Counted from the first letter of the stretch, positions 1 to 12,600 are shown. The stretch: 64,000 nt of DNA from Fasciola hepatica (GCA_948099385.1 CANUEZ040000156.1:7399501-7463500), one strand, 5' to 3'. Program-made: numbers and translations. The notes: a model not told the origin generated them from the sequence alone.

Positions 1-154
1 AAGTGGTTGAAATTAGTGGCATTTCAATTTGTTTGGTTCATTAAGGAGATAACCTTAGGTAGTCTAACGTTGAGAACTCAGTCAGATAGATGAAACTGTC
101 TATGGTTGATTGTGTCCTAAATTGAAGGGAGCAGGGTTGGAGAAGGGGTTGGTC

Positions 155-1538
155 TTAGAAGTCGAGGCCCCTCTCGTAAGCTATTTCTTCTGCCATGCAC
201 ATATTAGATAACTGTAGTACACGGGCGACGCTGAGATTTGGGATGAGGGCCGACAGAAATTGGGACTTGGTTTGTGAAGCTCGGAGGGTGATGGGCAACT
301 TGTTCCAGAATTTGGAGTAGACAAGAAGGAAAAAAACGTGACCGTATGGCCGACTTAGCTTTACTAGAAGGGACAGTAAAAGGCCTGTGCCGAAGTGAGT
401 AGGGGGTTTCACGGGAGACGCTTTCTGGGTCAAAGGAAGAAGACCGGTTATGGAGCAGGTTATACAAAAAGGCTAAGTTTAGTCTCAGGCGGCGGAGCCA
501 GAGTGGGTCAAGATTCAGATTTCGGCATAGTTCTCTATAGCTTAAAGACGTGGACCAACCGAGTAGTTGTTTGGTGAAACGTCTTTGTATGCTTTCAATC
601 GCAACTCTGCCGAACTTCGTCATGTTAGAAAATATTATTGGGCAGTATTCGAGTAAAGGCCTGATGTGTGATTTGTAGATGCTGATGATGCTGTCCCGGA
701 GACGAAAGGAGCGGAAGAGAAGGGCCACACTTCTTCTAGCCTTGGCCGCTTGGATGGCCGCGTTCTCATAAAAGTTGAGGGAGCAGGAATAGTTGAGGCC
801 CAAATCGCGGATAGTAGGTCGACTGGCTATTGGGAACCCACCAAGGGTTAAGGATCCAGGGGGCAATTGGAACTTGTAGGTTGGGACCTCGCACTTATCA
901 GTGAAAAAGCTCATCCTCCAGGTGTGGCACCAGCTGTCAGGTGCTGCGAGGTCAGCGGAAATGTTGCAAAGTTTATGGATAGCACTATTAGAATTGAAAG
1001 AGTAAACTATTTTTATATCCTCTGCAAACAAGAATGGCGTGCCATGGTGTACTAGATCCAATGCGTCGTTAATGTACATCAGAAATAGAAGAGGACCCAG
1101 TACGCTTCCCTGTATAATGCCACCTGTAACAGGTTTCGGTTTAGAAGTATGTCCGTTGGCGAGGACCGCTTGCGAACGATGAGCGAGATAAGATTCCAGA
1201 CAAAAAAGCAGCGGGTCACCAATGCCGAATGAACGCAATTTGGAGATAAGAAGCAGGTGTGGAGCACGGTCGTAAGCCTTTGACAGATCTAGGTAGACAA
1301 CTACTAATGCCTGCCCGCTATCAACAGCCTTAGTGACTAGGTTGAGGAAGTCAAACTGACATGTGGTGTATGATCGCGATTTGAGGAAACCGTGCTGCCT
1401 ATCGCTAAGAAGGTTAAAAGCGAGAAGATGGGTGGTAATGCCATCCTTGATAATCGTTTCCATTATTCTGGAAATGGTAGGGGCATGGTTGATGGGACGG
1501 TAAGTAGAAGTTCGTTGACAGGTCCTATTTTGTGTCAT
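155..1538 (-). pseudogene. LINE L1 reverse transcriptase domain
   Basis: The minus-strand frame 1538-204 translates to a LINE RT. It shows YRPI near the start, motif A with LDLSKAYD (catalytic Asp kept), the motif B region GSVLGPLLFL, and motif C as FAED where FADD or YADD is normal, so the second Asp is Glu. The C-terminal half (RPLLEYCP, RRFTKQLLGW) is typical of CR1-like ORF2. From about 400 the homologous reading continues in another frame (433-155), with the conserved FWNKLP block. The apparent ATG at 1538 overlaps the stop of the upstream frame (ATGA). That is a frameshift inside ORF2, since the upstream frame ends in the expected WKRSVIIP. Confidence 0.85.
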
Positions 1539-2230
1539 GGAATGATGACTGAACGCTTCCAGTTCGACGGTACCAAACTAAATTTGGGTGACAAGGTGAA
1601 TAGGTTCAGTAATAAAAATAGAAGGTCCGACCCACCGTCAATGATTGCAGCTGGGGACAACCCGTCTGGTCCAGGATGCGCAGAAGCTTTATAGCATGAA
1701 ATGAGCCTGGAAATAACGTTTACTTCAGAGGTTAGGGTGGATGAGGAAGAGCTGGTAATAGCCAGAGGATTTGGGGGTGCTGTGTCTGAGGCAAGGGCTA
1801 TGGAACTGGCGAAGTAATGGTTGAAGGCCTCAGCGATATCAGAAGGGGAGGTGGCCGAAGTTTTATTCGGTAACACAACATGTCGGATCATAGTATCTGT
1901 TGCCGAATTCCTAGATTTGTGTAGGAGTGAGAGTTTCAATGCCTTATTGGGATGCCTTAGGGCCTTGGATTCTTTGTTGCGGAGCTGTTTTTCCTTTAGG
2001 CCCCGGATAATATCAGTAAGACGCGTTAGCCTTATGAAAAGAGAGAAGTCGTGGTTTTGGAGGTATACTCTTTGCATCTTAAGGTACTTTCGTTGGAGGG
2101 ATGCAAGCTTGGACTTCCTAAGGGAGGAGTTTTGGGATATTGGGCTAAGTTTCAGGAGGCAGTTTCCCATGTTAAAGTAAAAGTGATCAGCCGCTTGTTG
2201 GGAGTCAGCCGTTAGAAAAAACTGCTCCAA
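1535..2230 (-). pseudogene. LINE L1 linker between endonuclease and RT
   Basis: This 231-codon minus-strand frame links the endonuclease and RT. It has a basic, helix-rich part (LASLQRKYLKMQRVYL) and then SAHPGPDGLSPAAI, the conserved RT block 0/1 of CR1-like LINEs. It overlaps the endonuclease frame by 19 nt and the RT frame by 4 nt, each in a different phase. The same block recurs in copy L4 near 33,985-34,372, which confirms the family assignment. Confidence 0.8.
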
Positions 2231-3369
2231 TCTTGGTTACGGATTAGAATGGGCAGAGGGTTCCAATTTAAACGAACGGGATTGTTGACTGGGGTCAGAT
2301 AGTCTGATGGATAAGGATGGAATGAAAGATTACCGGCCACTATCTTATGGTCGCTACCCGGAAACGTATTCAGAACGGAAACCGAAAGGTGGGAAACGCT
2401 GTGGGTGAGTATAAGATCTAGTATGTTGACGTTTCTAGTAGGGGTTTTAACGTGTTGCACCCGGCCCCCAATGTGAGTATGGGACACAAGGTCTATTAAG
2501 TTGGGAGGTGCCGTGAGTTTTCTCCAGGATATTTTAGGCCAGTTAAAATCACCGGCTATGATTTTCTCTGCCGAAGGTTGTAGTGAAAGGTAATCAAGTG
2601 CTTCAATTAAAGGAGTTGAGTCTGCAATAGTAGATGAGGGCGGGCCATAGACACAACCAATGTGCATGACTACAGTTGAGAACAGAATTGTGAGCAATAG
2701 AGAATCCGGAATTGAGTCGAGTGTGGCATGTCTGATTTGAACTACTAAAAGGGCGTGCTGTACGTACACAAGGCACCCACATCCGCGTCTGTCGATCTTG
2801 TTTACCCTAAAAACCTTGTACCCTTCAAGCATAATTTCGCTTGTGCTGGTGTGTTCGGTGAGCCGGGTTACAGTAATAAAGATGATGTCAGGACTGGAGG
2901 TTATGACATAATTTTTTAAGTGATGTAGCTTATTTAAGATGGACCGCGAGTTAAATAAGATGAATGACAACTCACTCATGTGGAAGCGAGTGTCAGGGTT
3001 AGGTAACGTATGGGAGTTGTTGGTCGGAGGAAGTGCACGGTGAGGGGCGTGAGTTGGAGCTATTACCGAAGAGGAGGAAAAGTGAGCGTTGGATACCTCC
3101 GCAATGGCTTTGGAAGAACCAGCCGCGGACGAACTGGAAGTAATTACTTTAGGGTTATTACGGGGTGAAAGAGAAGACCTTAGACGAAGTAGTCCTGCCA
3201 CTTGTCCTGATTCGTTGGGATCGTTCGATGCCCTAATGCAGTGATAGGATACGTGGTTATGGAAGGTATTGGCTTGCCCACGTGACAACCTTGGTATTGG
3301 TTGTTGTGTTGTAAGAGCAGGCCTCAGAGGATAGGGACTAAAAGAGTTAGGGGTGGCTTCGCCGCCCAT
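2212..3369 (-). pseudogene. LINE L1 apurinic-type endonuclease domain
   Basis: The frame of about 385 codons begins with a Ser/Pro-rich stretch, and the endonuclease starts near residue 135. The APE motifs can be followed: FNSRSI (Asn block), ITVTRLTE where ITETWL is usual (catalytic Glu replaced by Val), GDFNWPKISW (Asp and Asn kept) and GSDHKIV (Ser-Asp-His kept). Loss of the Glu predicts a dead endonuclease. The protein would nick target DNA to prime reverse transcription. L4 carries a clear homologue at 34,692-35,700. Confidence 0.85.
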
Positions 3370-3399
3370 CGATGCGGCTTTCCCGGGTGGTCAAGGAGC

Positions 3400-6300
3400 T
3401 TGCATAAAGCATGGTCGGAGAATATAGCAAAACACAGATATGTGAGGTGTTCACAATGTTTGAATTTAAGGTTCACACAAATGCAGCAAAAATCAATAAA
3501 GTTAGACAGTGTTTGAGTGAAATAGAGTAGAAATGGTTGACGCAGAAATTGTAAATCAGTTCCGAAATCGGGAAAGGGACGTTGGGGATAGCTGTCAAAG
3601 TGTGGAACTGCAGATGTAAGCGATACTGAAGAATGCCAAAAGTGCAGTGTCCGCAAAACCAGCAAAGCAGCAGGTGTTGGATATCACGAAATGAGAAGAG
3701 GGTGGAGGCAGAAATAATACACTATATACCCTAAAAATGCCAAATACTGTCTGCAATGAGTTCGATAGTCCAGAAGTGATTAAACGGACCTACGGAATTC
3801 GGTGTACGGTCGATGACTTTGAAAGTGAGAGAGACTGAGGGAGTGGAAGGGAGATTCAAAAAAGGTCCGGAAGTGTGAGAGGGCACGCGATGATGCATCT
3901 ACCAGGTATTCTAGGGATTATTGGCGAGGAACCGGGTGATACTATTGCCAAAAGACTCGGTGAAAAGTACAGTCCACGTGGGGCTTTCAAAGTGAAGTCA
4001 ATGATGCTAGCGGGATGGAGGAAAGGTTGATCCATTTTTGGCTAATTAATTGTGGAGGGAGACCGTGATGCGAATGCAAGTGAGTCGGATGTGATGACTA
4101 GATTGACATTTCTTTATAGTAATTCCAGTGCCACATGGACATTCACATGCAGGCAAAAACTTCTCCAGGAATGCAGTGTGCTTTCGATGAGCATGAATAA
4201 ATGATGGAAGCAGGAAGGAGGACTTATAAAAGGAGCCGTTGAAGAAACAGTCTACTGGAGCCAAAGGCTGCTGATGCCACCAGCCATATATGAGGGGATG
4301 ATGAGGAGGGAGGAAAACAGGTGGCAGTGGGAGGGGGCAGACCCCAATGAACAGTAGAATTTGGAAGAGTATAAAGATAAAACTTCCAGTACACGTGATA
4401 AAAGGATGAATAACCACTTTCTGATTGGCCATGGGGGCGCTGGTATTTTGTTCCATAAAGATCTCGGTTGCTGTTGATGGCAGATGGCGAATAATGAAGG
4501 TAGCCAGCAAAAAGAGGAAAGGTTGACTAAAAGGGGGGAGAGTAGGCTGGGGATGCAAAGGTGAGGTCACTGCTTTCAATAGTGCGACGCTGAACGAATT
4601 GACCGGTTTGTATGGAGTACGGGAAGTACATTTTCAGGAGTTTAGGGTAGTGATTGGTGTCAGAAACCCATCTTGCCGTCCAGCAAGACTATTGTGACGG
4701 ATTTAAACCCTCGTTAGTGATTACTGCCACTGGTCAGCCGTGTGAGGTGCCCCACATAGCGTCAGCAGGCGTTAGTATAGGTTTAAACCACTGTCAATCA
4801 GATTGACCAAATCGTTTAGTCCGTACGGTAGTCCGGGGGTGACGCCGAGTTGGCTGATGGCTACCCAGGTAAGCAGTTTGTTTTGAATGAGATCAAGAGT
4901 GCGGCAGTCCGGATAACGTTTCAGCTGTGGGTTATGGCTTTCTTTTTAATGGGAAGTAGACCATTATACATTTGTTAACTGACGGTCGGTGGATCGATCT
5001 ATGGGGATTAAAGGGCGGAAACTGCGGTAGTTTTTCAGGGCATTTGGATGATGATAGTGATGTAGGGATACATCAAGCACAGGCTCGGCCAGAGTGCACA
5101 ATTATTTGGTTGGTAGGTGGTAGAGGAGAAGACGGGCGCACTTGAGGACAAGAGTACAAGAATGGAAGGGGCGATTAAGAAATAGAAATGGGAAAAAGGA
5201 AGACCACAGTCTGGTTGTTTTACCAGCTTATAGTAGGGACGGCAAAAACAGTGGAATGAAAGGAAAATACTCGGAGTTAGGATGTGGCCTTTTTGTGTGG
5301 ACTCGAAAGTGCTGGTTTTCCGTGGGGTTGTGAGAAATCAGAAGCATACTGCATCCGGATGGAATGGGGTCCTAACATACTATTAAAATATACGCAGATC
5401 GGTGAATATTGTTTATTGGAGAACATTTACCTGTTTTGTAAGACTGCAGTTTACGGAAAAGTACACGAAAAAGGACATTGAGACGGCCGAGTTATGGCCT
5501 GGGGTAGAAGAATTAACTGAAGGTAAGCACCCATCGTTTGAGGAAAAAAGTCTGTGGGCATTTTGGTTTTAATTGGGTTAACTCCGTAGCAGACAAAACA
5601 TGGATGACATTGGACAAGATTATTAGTGCATGGGCTCGAGGGGAAAGTAGAGAAATCGAAGCTGTGGACGGTAAATTATAACCATACGGTGATTACGTTC
5701 TTCATTCCGAAAACCAATACAGACGAGATTCGGTACATAGCTGAGAACCATGGGGGCGTCAAAACCGGGGTGTCGTTAGAGCAGAGGCCGCGTGATAAAA
5801 CTTTTCGAACCGTGCTTAAACGGCTGCTTTACACACTGGAAAGCTGGTTGGGAGTTTTGCATGGAAACCAAAAGGGTTGAATCTGAGAAAGGCGGGGTAA
5901 GAGGGCGTATATGAAGAGCTCGGGCGGCGTACCAACACCATGCACTGGTTCAGACAAGAAGAACTGAAGGCTATCTCTAAAGCTTGGGGTTTTAAACGTG
6001 CAGCGTAGCTTCTAGGCACTAGCTTAAGACCTTCTCAGCCGAAGGTGTATTTCTTCGATTTTTATAGAGAAGAGGGAGAGAAAATTTACATCTTACGGTA
6101 AACATCCCATTTCTCCTTGACTTGCTATTCGTCACACGTGGCCCATTGGGCCCGAGACTGATAGGAATGGCTGTTTTCCCCTATTGTGAGGCTGCCACGG
6201 ACTAGAAGCCATAAACTTCGAGGGTGTTGCTGCCGCAAGCTGTGACAGAAAAAGACAGGATGGAACAAACACTCAGATAATGGCAGCTTTCTTGGTACTA

Positions 6301-7480
6301 CCACTTAATTGCCTGCTTCCGCCAACAACAGAGTCGGACGGGTTTCAGCACACATGCGAGTCATGTGGTTACTACATCGCCGATTATGATAGTCAAAGTA
6401 ACTTCATGGGCATGATGAAACTAGCGAGAATTCTTCACCACTGGCTTTGGAAAGGCTGGCCGCCAGCTAGCAATGTTGCTGCGCGGGAGGGAGGGGGGGG
6501 GTGATTAACTCAGAATAATCAATGAGCTTCGGTCTGAGGTCGCACACTGAAGACGAGAACTGGGAGTTGTGAATATCTTGGGATTCAATATACCGATAAC
6601 TAGTAAATGAGAGAGACGACTGTTTCGGCAGAAATTTGGTAACAGGTTACAATGAAACAACTTCCTGATCAGTTGTGGGTGAGTGTTGTGTAGAAAATTG
6701 AGGCGTTGTATGATTTTCAGGTTGATGGTGAAGAGCCATCTCAAAACTACAACCCTCAGGCTTAATAGTGAGTCAGAGCCAGGTGGCGTCGAACGGTTGA
6801 GCATTGGTCTAACGGGGCTGTGAAGTGGTTTCTAATTTTGGGCTACGTAAACGTTTATGAATTAGCGTGTGGTATGCCAAGTTTTGATGGGGTGGGGGAG
6901 GACGGCTAATAGATGAATATCAAGAAGAAAGGAATTAATGGTCACGCCTTGGCTATGAAAAAAGCGACTACCTGACTGGCGGAACCGAAAAATTACTGAT
7001 TGTCAGGCTCATCAAGACAGACAAGAGTAGAGCAGACTCATTGTCTGAAGAGAAAACCGTTCCCTAAGAAATCGATGAAAAAAGGAGCTGGAAGGTGAAG
7101 CATTGAAAAGAAAATGCCGTCACAACCAGTGGTTGACTTCAGCTAGAGGAGCACTCCAGGAGATGCTCCGGGAAGGTGCTTGCCGGACTTTACCGAGAGA
7201 GAATTAAAAGCGTAAATGGCAAGGTCAAACGTGAAAGAGAAGCAAAGTGAATGGGGAGTATCGCGAGAATGGAGCGAAAAAGCACGCTGCGGTTATGACA
7301 CAAAGAACAGTGCAGTGCACAAGCAAGGGGGCTCGAAAGCTGTTAGAAACGTATCCAACTTCAACGGCACTTTCTTCACTTATGTACGGATCTATAATTT
7401 AGATTATGGTTTGTACACTGAATGATTTGACTATTTGGGTCTTGAACGTCTTGGATGGCTCTATAGGCCGTATATTGTGA
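3400..7480. other. Purine-rich region between L1 and L2, no assigned gene
   Basis: The plus strand is strongly G/A-rich up to about 5,900. Minus-strand frames such as 4,579-4,046 are therefore Pro/Ser/Leu-rich, resembling the Pro-rich spacer between ORF1 and the endonuclease in L2-L4. I read the first 1-2 kb as the probable upstream spacer of L1. Plus-strand frames at 5,626-5,880 and 6,280-6,504 match no family I know. I found no LTR, tRNA or satellite here. Confidence 0.4.
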
Positions 7481-7489
7481 GAAGGTTTG

Positions 7490-7900
7490 TTTCATAAAGA
7501 CGCATAGTTATCCGGAAACATTTTGGGTCCAACAGCTACTCCAGAGATGGGAACGGTACCTGTGTTGCCTCTCAATCCTAAAGAATATGGTGAATCCGTC
7601 AAGTTTCTAAACCACGATGCTGGTACGATGATTCTGGTTACAACAAGACCATGGGAGGATATGAGGCTCAGCTTTATGCCCCTAAACATAGCGAATCTAG
7701 TTTCAGATGTTCACAGTATTGGCTTTTGTTGAGTTGGAAAAGGAAGCCAATTAATTATTTTGACATTAGTCGTTGAATCTTCTCAGTGGCCACTCTATCC
7801 CGTTGGCGCTTGCTGGAGTAGGTCATGGAATAGTATTCCAAAAGTGGTCTAAAGTGGGTCTTATGGGTATTGAATTTGCTCACCGGAACGTTCTGTGAAG
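7490..7900 (-). pseudogene. LINE L2 RT C-terminal fragment
   Basis: Minus-strand translation gives THFRPLLEYYSMTYSS then RVATEKIQRLMSK. This aligns with the L1 segment SHIRPLLEYCPIIFSN and RVAIESIQRRFTKQ. Further on, EHLKLDSLCL matches the L1 RNLNLDPLWL block. Stops and frame changes interrupt it throughout. Confidence 0.7.
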
Positions 7901-8403
7901 CAGCCATTTCTTCCGGTTCATCCAGACGGGACTTGTTGATAGTGATGAAGGGTACAGCCTTGCGGGGTTGGGTTTCCTTGTTTTCATCAGCTCACTCGGG
8001 ATTTCTGTCCCGCAGAGGCGGCAAAGAATATTTGACTCCTAGTGAATTAGCATCAGTTTAGCCTGTGGTTTGGTTGTCAATAGCAGTCGGTCCACTCAGA
8101 TGTTTACCAATAGCTCCCGGGTTTTGGGCGCAATTCGTCGAAGTTTAGAGAGTTTGATTTTCATCCGCGCGAGTCTATTTGTCCTGGAATTCGTCGAAAC
8201 CGGCGTAGCTGTGGTTGAAGTTTTTAAATACTGATAAGGAATAGAATATAGCTCGCCTGCTACCATGTGAGGATCGGGCAAAGGAAACGGTGCTTCCCAG
8301 ATTTGAGATCGGATTATGTTTGGAAGGCTGCTCCAGTAAGCTAAGTGATATGATCTGGCAGACGGTTTAGAGGAAATGACCGTTTCTGGTACGGAGAACG
8401 CGC

Positions 8404-8458
8404 AGGAGACAGCCCTGTGGCCACACCTCGGGAAGCTGTCTCCTCAGAGGTGGTCACC
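8404..8458. other. Stem-loop with possible pseudoknot in L2
   Basis: AGGAGACAGC at 8,404-8,413 is perfectly complementary to GCTGTCTCCT at 8,435-8,444, leaving a 21-nt loop. Part of that loop (8,417-8,429) could pair with GAGGTGGTCAC just downstream (8,447-8,457), an H-type pseudoknot layout. It lies inside decayed LINE sequence. A chance origin or a decayed coding repeat is possible. Confidence 0.5.
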
Positions 8459-8544
8459 TTATAAAGTCCTTGAAGAAACAGATCTACGGTGTTATTTCCT
8501 CCAGTAGGTGATTGAACTTGTTGGGTCCAACCACCAGGGTATAT

Positions 8545-9009
8545 TTAGGTAGCAAAATTCTGATAACTTCGTGGGCCAGAGTGTAGTAGCCAACGCACTC
8601 CTGGAGCTTTGAAATCACCTGCGATCAATTTGTGAACGATAGGGTGGGCGGAGGCAAAGTGTAAGGCGTCAGTAGTGGGTACAATACTGTCTGTGGTTGA
8701 TTCGGGCGATCGATAAATGCATCCAAGCAGGATTTCTTGTGTCGTCAGTTTAAATGTTACCCAGATCAAGTCATCAACTGCGTCAAGGAGAAACAGCAAG
8801 AGATTCTTCGCGGTATATTAGGCAACCCCTCCTCGACAAAATACTCTGCGGCTGCTGAAAGCTCTGTAACCAGATATGGCGAAGTCTAGGTGGGGGGTGT
8901 TTGCGTTAGGCCACGTTTCCTTGATGAGGATGAAGCCGCAGTTGGGCAAGAGGACCCGGGCACGCAAAGGGTAAATTTTCGCTGGTATTGAGCGAAACGT
9001 TGGTGACAA
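8545..9009 (-). pseudogene. LINE L2 endonuclease fragments
   Basis: Two minus-strand frames (9,009-8,818 and 8,799-8,545) carry APE-type endonuclease blocks. These are IKETWPNANTPHLDFAISGYRAFSSRR (the ETW block followed by GY..F..R; shown here only as a landmark), GCIYRSPES (the usual YRPP region) and LIAGDFKAPGVRW, where Lys replaces the Asn of GDFN. The SDH block was not found. A frame change near 8,810 separates the pieces. Confidence 0.75.
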
Positions 9010-9135
9010 AAACGAGCACGCTTGTTATGCTTTCTTGTACTGTCGCACCAGGTAGTCGTGCGAAATTTGAGGCTGGAGGAGACAGGAGTGGTGGCGCTGC
9101 TAGTCCTGGGACTGACGAGGTGGATGTGACAGTCC

Positions 9136-9923
9136 CTAGTAGGTTGTTGTGCATGGAGGTTGAGGACCCGTAGAGGGATGTATGGCCAATATCAGAATGG
9201 CCGGTAAAGAGTGGGGGGGGGGGTGGGAGCCGGTAGGACAAGTTGTAAGATTGAAGGTAGTTATCTTTGAATTCGATGGGGGACACGTGGAGTGGCCGGT
9301 CGCCACGGGACCAACTAAGAAGGCGAGATGGGTTTCGGTAGGGATGAGTCGGGGATTCTGTAATGATGAACCTGTGTGGAGTGGATGGAAGTTGGAAGTA
9401 TCGTCCGCAATCTCAGAGCAGGGGCCTCGGCTTTTGGATGAAATAAGAGTTGGTGGGTTGGTGGTTATATCACCATTGGGGAACAGGTGAGGACTATTCA
9501 ACTGGGATGAAGCCAAGGTATAGGACCACTTTTCGCCCAGGGCAGATAAAGGAAAACTTGGGTACTTTGTTTCGGTACCGAGTAGCCGTAGGACGTGCCA
9601 CCGATTGGCTGGGCAAGGTGAGAGGCCGATTCGAACTGGTGGTTGATGGCATACTGCCGTGGTTAATTCAAGGTAGGTGAATTGCTGGGATAGGAGAAGA
9701 GCTGCAGTGGGATGAGGGGCATAGAGGAGGGCCCGGCAACCGACTTCCACCGGGTGAGGCTTGAGCGAGTATAAAGAACGTTGAAGGTGGTATACTGGAA
9801 AGTGAGGAAGTCTGAATGGTGGCGCCGGAGATGGGGGGGGGGCGAGCGTAGGGGCGAATTCGCTGTATGGTGGTGCATCGATAGGCAGGGTGAAGGTGAC
9901 GTACGTGTAGTTGGTCGCACCAC
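9136..9923 (-). pseudogene. Pro/Ser/Thr-rich spacer of LINE L2
   Basis: The minus strand encodes long low-complexity Pro/Ser/Thr/His-rich frames (9,750-9,136 and 9,923-9,663), because the plus strand is G/A-rich and has runs of up to ten G. It sits between ORF1 and the endonuclease, as at 28,882-30,124 (L3) and 35,878-36,399 (L4). I assign no function. The plus-strand ORFs in the same span are shadows. Confidence 0.5.
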
Positions 9924-10480
9924 TTGGGATTAGCTACGTGGGTCTTTAGGTCTTTATTTAGGTGCGCTCGCGGAATACTGGCAGGGGTAGTGACCAGTTT
10001 CGGTGGATGTGCCGGTGATGCCCGTTAGGTAAAAAATTAGTGAGCACTGACACGAGAGGTCCCAGGTCGGTGTTTGATGAAAACTGGAATCCTGATGATG
10101 TCGGCGCCGAGATGGCCTAGATCACGGGAAGCGACGGGGATGGGGGGTGAAGTCGTGCTCATCGTCGTAACGGGCGACTTTCATGCTGAATAATTGGTAC
10201 AGGGTGACCAGTTGGGGGCAGTCGCCTCCTCCGCTTGTTTGGGGGAAAAGCCAATACTTGAGCGGTAGCTGTCTGTGAGGGACGATAGTTTTACCCGGCT
10301 ACGTGAATGTCCTATAGACAATGGTGGAGATTTGGTCGCAAAGTGGACCCTTTGAGATGGGCGTTGAGAAGTTTATGGCCAGCTGGACAAATCAAAGTCT
10401 ACATAACGACCTGTGGATGCGTCCGCCGGAGTTGCACTGGTCAGTGGGGGTGGTACGAACGTGTCAACTGTGGTGGGCTG

Positions 10481-11119
10481 TTAGAGAGGGCTGGGTGGTG
10501 CTTGATCGGAGGATTGATACGATGCAGGATTGCCGATTACCGACCTGAGGACATCACTCTTTATTCGGGTCTTGTCGGCGACAATTTTTATGCCTTTATA
10601 TGAGGTGGCTTCTGCCATAGCCCCTCTGTTCCTGATGAATTCCATTGCAATGCTTTCCTCACGGAACTGAAACAGAGACGGACACAAATGCAGCCGTGAC
10701 ATTTTGCTTTGTCTTATGCAGCAGTACCCGTGGAGCGACATATCGCAGGTCGGAAGTGGCCACTGTTCATTCCGGGAAAGTGGAAGACAATCTGGAGTAT
10801 CAAGGACTACTGCCTTTTTGGATCTTTTAATTCCTTGGTGGACTTGGAACGCAATTGGGTCCAGGGAGCGATCGGCCGATAATAAACTTTTGGCTTTCGG
10901 GTCTTTAGGAGGATCGGCGATAAACACAGGCGGTGAAAACGCGGTCAGCGCATCGTCCAAGGTTCCTAACTGCCTTTCCAAGGAGGCTAGATTTTGTTCT
11001 GGTGCCCTCACTTTGATACGAGCATCACGGTGTGTATCAACCAGTGGTACCATGCAGGATGCCAAAGCTGTGAGTATTCGGGAGCGCTTATTGATCGTGG
11101 GTTGGAGACCGTTGATCAT
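10481..11119 (-). pseudogene. LINE L2 ORF1 protein
   Basis: A 212-codon open frame on the minus strand, homologous to 30,054-30,686 (L3) and more distantly to 36,761-37,258 (L4). Shared blocks are KKAVVLDTPDCLPL, a Cys/His-rich stretch (CDMSLHGYCC), a basic segment ending in CPSLFQF, MEFIRNRGAMAEA and KGIKIVADKTRIKSDVLRS. It is presumably a nucleic-acid-binding ORF1 protein that coats LINE RNA. The Cys spacing does not match a standard CCHC knuckle. The frame is open but the true N-terminus is uncertain. Confidence 0.65.
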
Positions 11120-11868
11120 CCAGAAAATGTCTGCAAATTAATCTGAGTTGGACAGACTCTCTAAGAAGCTATTTTCTAATTGTTACCCTTAATAGCTTAT
11201 TAGAAACTTGACCGATAACAGCACACAAACCGGCGTGGTGTAGTGGGACTAACAAGCTTCATTTGAGCTGTCCAGATGAAGTCTTGGTGGTTTTTTCTTT
11301 TTAGCTCTGTGCATTGTGTATAGAATAACGGAACTCAGTACATTATTTTTGTGCATAAACTGAGATACATTGCCGAATAACCCAGCGCGAGACAGTCTAG
11401 AAATTACTTCCTCCTTCGTACGTAGTTTTGAGTTTGAGTCATCAGCATATTCCTCACTGTTTTCCTCTTAGAGGAGATAAAACTCTGATACTCAGAATAC
11501 TTCCTCCGCTTTCTCCATTTCCTGTAGTGTTGCTTGGTCGTAGGATCTGTCCCATATGCAAATCTCAGTCCGATGTTGGTAAGGATCACTTTTAGCATTG
11601 TCTCCATCTTGAAACCCAATAACATTGAAGTCGTTTTGGGTCTACTTATGGATAATGAATTGGGTCCAGTTATTGTTGCATTTGCAGAGAGTGCTTCGTT
11701 TCACCTCCAGCCATGCAGACCTTTCCAGGTGCCGTACCCTGCCACTCGGTCCGCAAATTCCAAATTATGACGCTCGACCCGCTGATATTCACCTTTTAAC
11801 TGGGACTCCCGAACAGGTCATTCTTTTTTAGGTGTGTCAAACCATTCCATTCCTTTTTTTTTCTTTTC

Positions 11869-12600
11869 TTAGTAGGTGGTTTGGAGACCGTTGCCTGGGT
11901 ACGGCCTTCCCTTGGATCTATGGTCTGGCTTTGCGTCGTTGCTGTTTAAGGCATCTTCCTCCTTTAACTCAAAAATTGGCAGAAAAGACTTCGCTACCCG
12001 GAAACGACTGTCTGTAAATTGCTTCAGGTCCTCAAAGGTAGCTTCTGGCCCAAATTTATTGGTCCCTTTGGCTCCCTTGGCCCATCTACTCTGCAGTTCC
12101 TTGGGTGAGCTTGGCTCCATAGCCTCAGATGAGTGCGGCACATTCACTTCCTTTCGACTATTTAGGCAAGCCAGGGCGATGCTGCAGTTTAACACCTTTA
12201 TCTTCAGGCTGATTAGCTAATCAGACTCGTCTTTGGAACTTCTCGCGTCTGACAGCACCCCATCGATCAAGTTTCAAGCGACCTTAAAGGTGTGCCCAAA
12301 CAGGCCGCTCAAGGTTGCACGTGCTTGTGCGTAATCATCTTCGTGGTCCAGCATCCAGCACCCGTCGACCACTTCCTTGGCTCTTCTAAGACGGAAATGC
12401 ATCGGGTACAAGAATCTCTGCCCCGGACCAGGAAATCGTTTTTCTACAAAGTTCGTCTATTGTTTGACGGACTTGCACTGCTGTTCCATGCCTCCATTTA
12501 ATGAGGACAGTTCCGCCTTTGGTGGGCCAGTTGTGTGTGTTCCACCTGAATAAATCCGTCTTTACTTCCCAAAAAATTGATAGGTTGAATTGTCTCATGC
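11869..12600 (-). pseudogene. Bel/Pao gag fragment (second Bel/Pao element)
   Basis: Read on the minus strand from about 12,460 downward, translation gives FLYPMHFRLRRAKEVVDGC, then ARATLSGLFGHTFKVA, LIDGVLSDARSS, LQSRWAKGAKG and FEDLKQF. This is the characteristic Gag of Bel/Pao elements (DUF1759-like), which builds the particle around element RNA. It shares WMLD and LFG.TFKVA blocks with the plus-strand gag at 24,105-24,420 (TMLDPELG, LFGQPFKVA). In-frame stops occur near 12,285 and 12,215. No LTR, protease or pol was recognised beside it; it seems truncated toward L2. Confidence 0.75.

Larger units (their letters stand above)
1..3400 (-). mobile_element. LINE copy L1 (CR1/Jockey-like), near full-length ORF2, decayed
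   Basis: This is a non-LTR retrotransposon read on the minus strand. In order it carries an APE-type endonuclease, a linker, a reverse transcriptase and the usual LINE C-terminal region, and its 3' end reaches the left window edge. The coding path changes frame at about 2,220, about 1,537 and about 400, so it cannot encode one product. It is the only one of the four copies of this family here that keeps the RT core. A purine-rich stretch above 3,400 may be its ORF1-ORF2 spacer, as in the other copies, but no ORF1 was recognised there. Confidence 0.85.
7490..11119 (-). mobile_element. LINE copy L2 (same family as L1), internally deleted
   Basis: This minus-strand element keeps an ORF1 (10,481-11,119), a purine-rich Pro/Ser-coding spacer (9,136-9,923), endonuclease pieces (8,545-9,009) and the RT C-terminal part (7,490-7,900). 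The RT catalytic core is missing between about 7,900 and 8,540. The order matches L3 and L4, so this is one deleted copy. A plus-strand ORF at 10,307-10,603 is an antisense shadow. Confidence 0.75.

Noticed and set aside
1535..1538. ATGA overlap as a designed stop-start between two LINE ORFs
   Set aside because: The two frames are consecutive parts of one ORF2 (the linker ends in the block that precedes YRPI), so this is a frameshift mutation.
9136..9923. Proline-rich secreted or structural protein
   Set aside because: Composition follows from G/A-rich DNA, and similar stretches recur at the same place in sister LINE copies.
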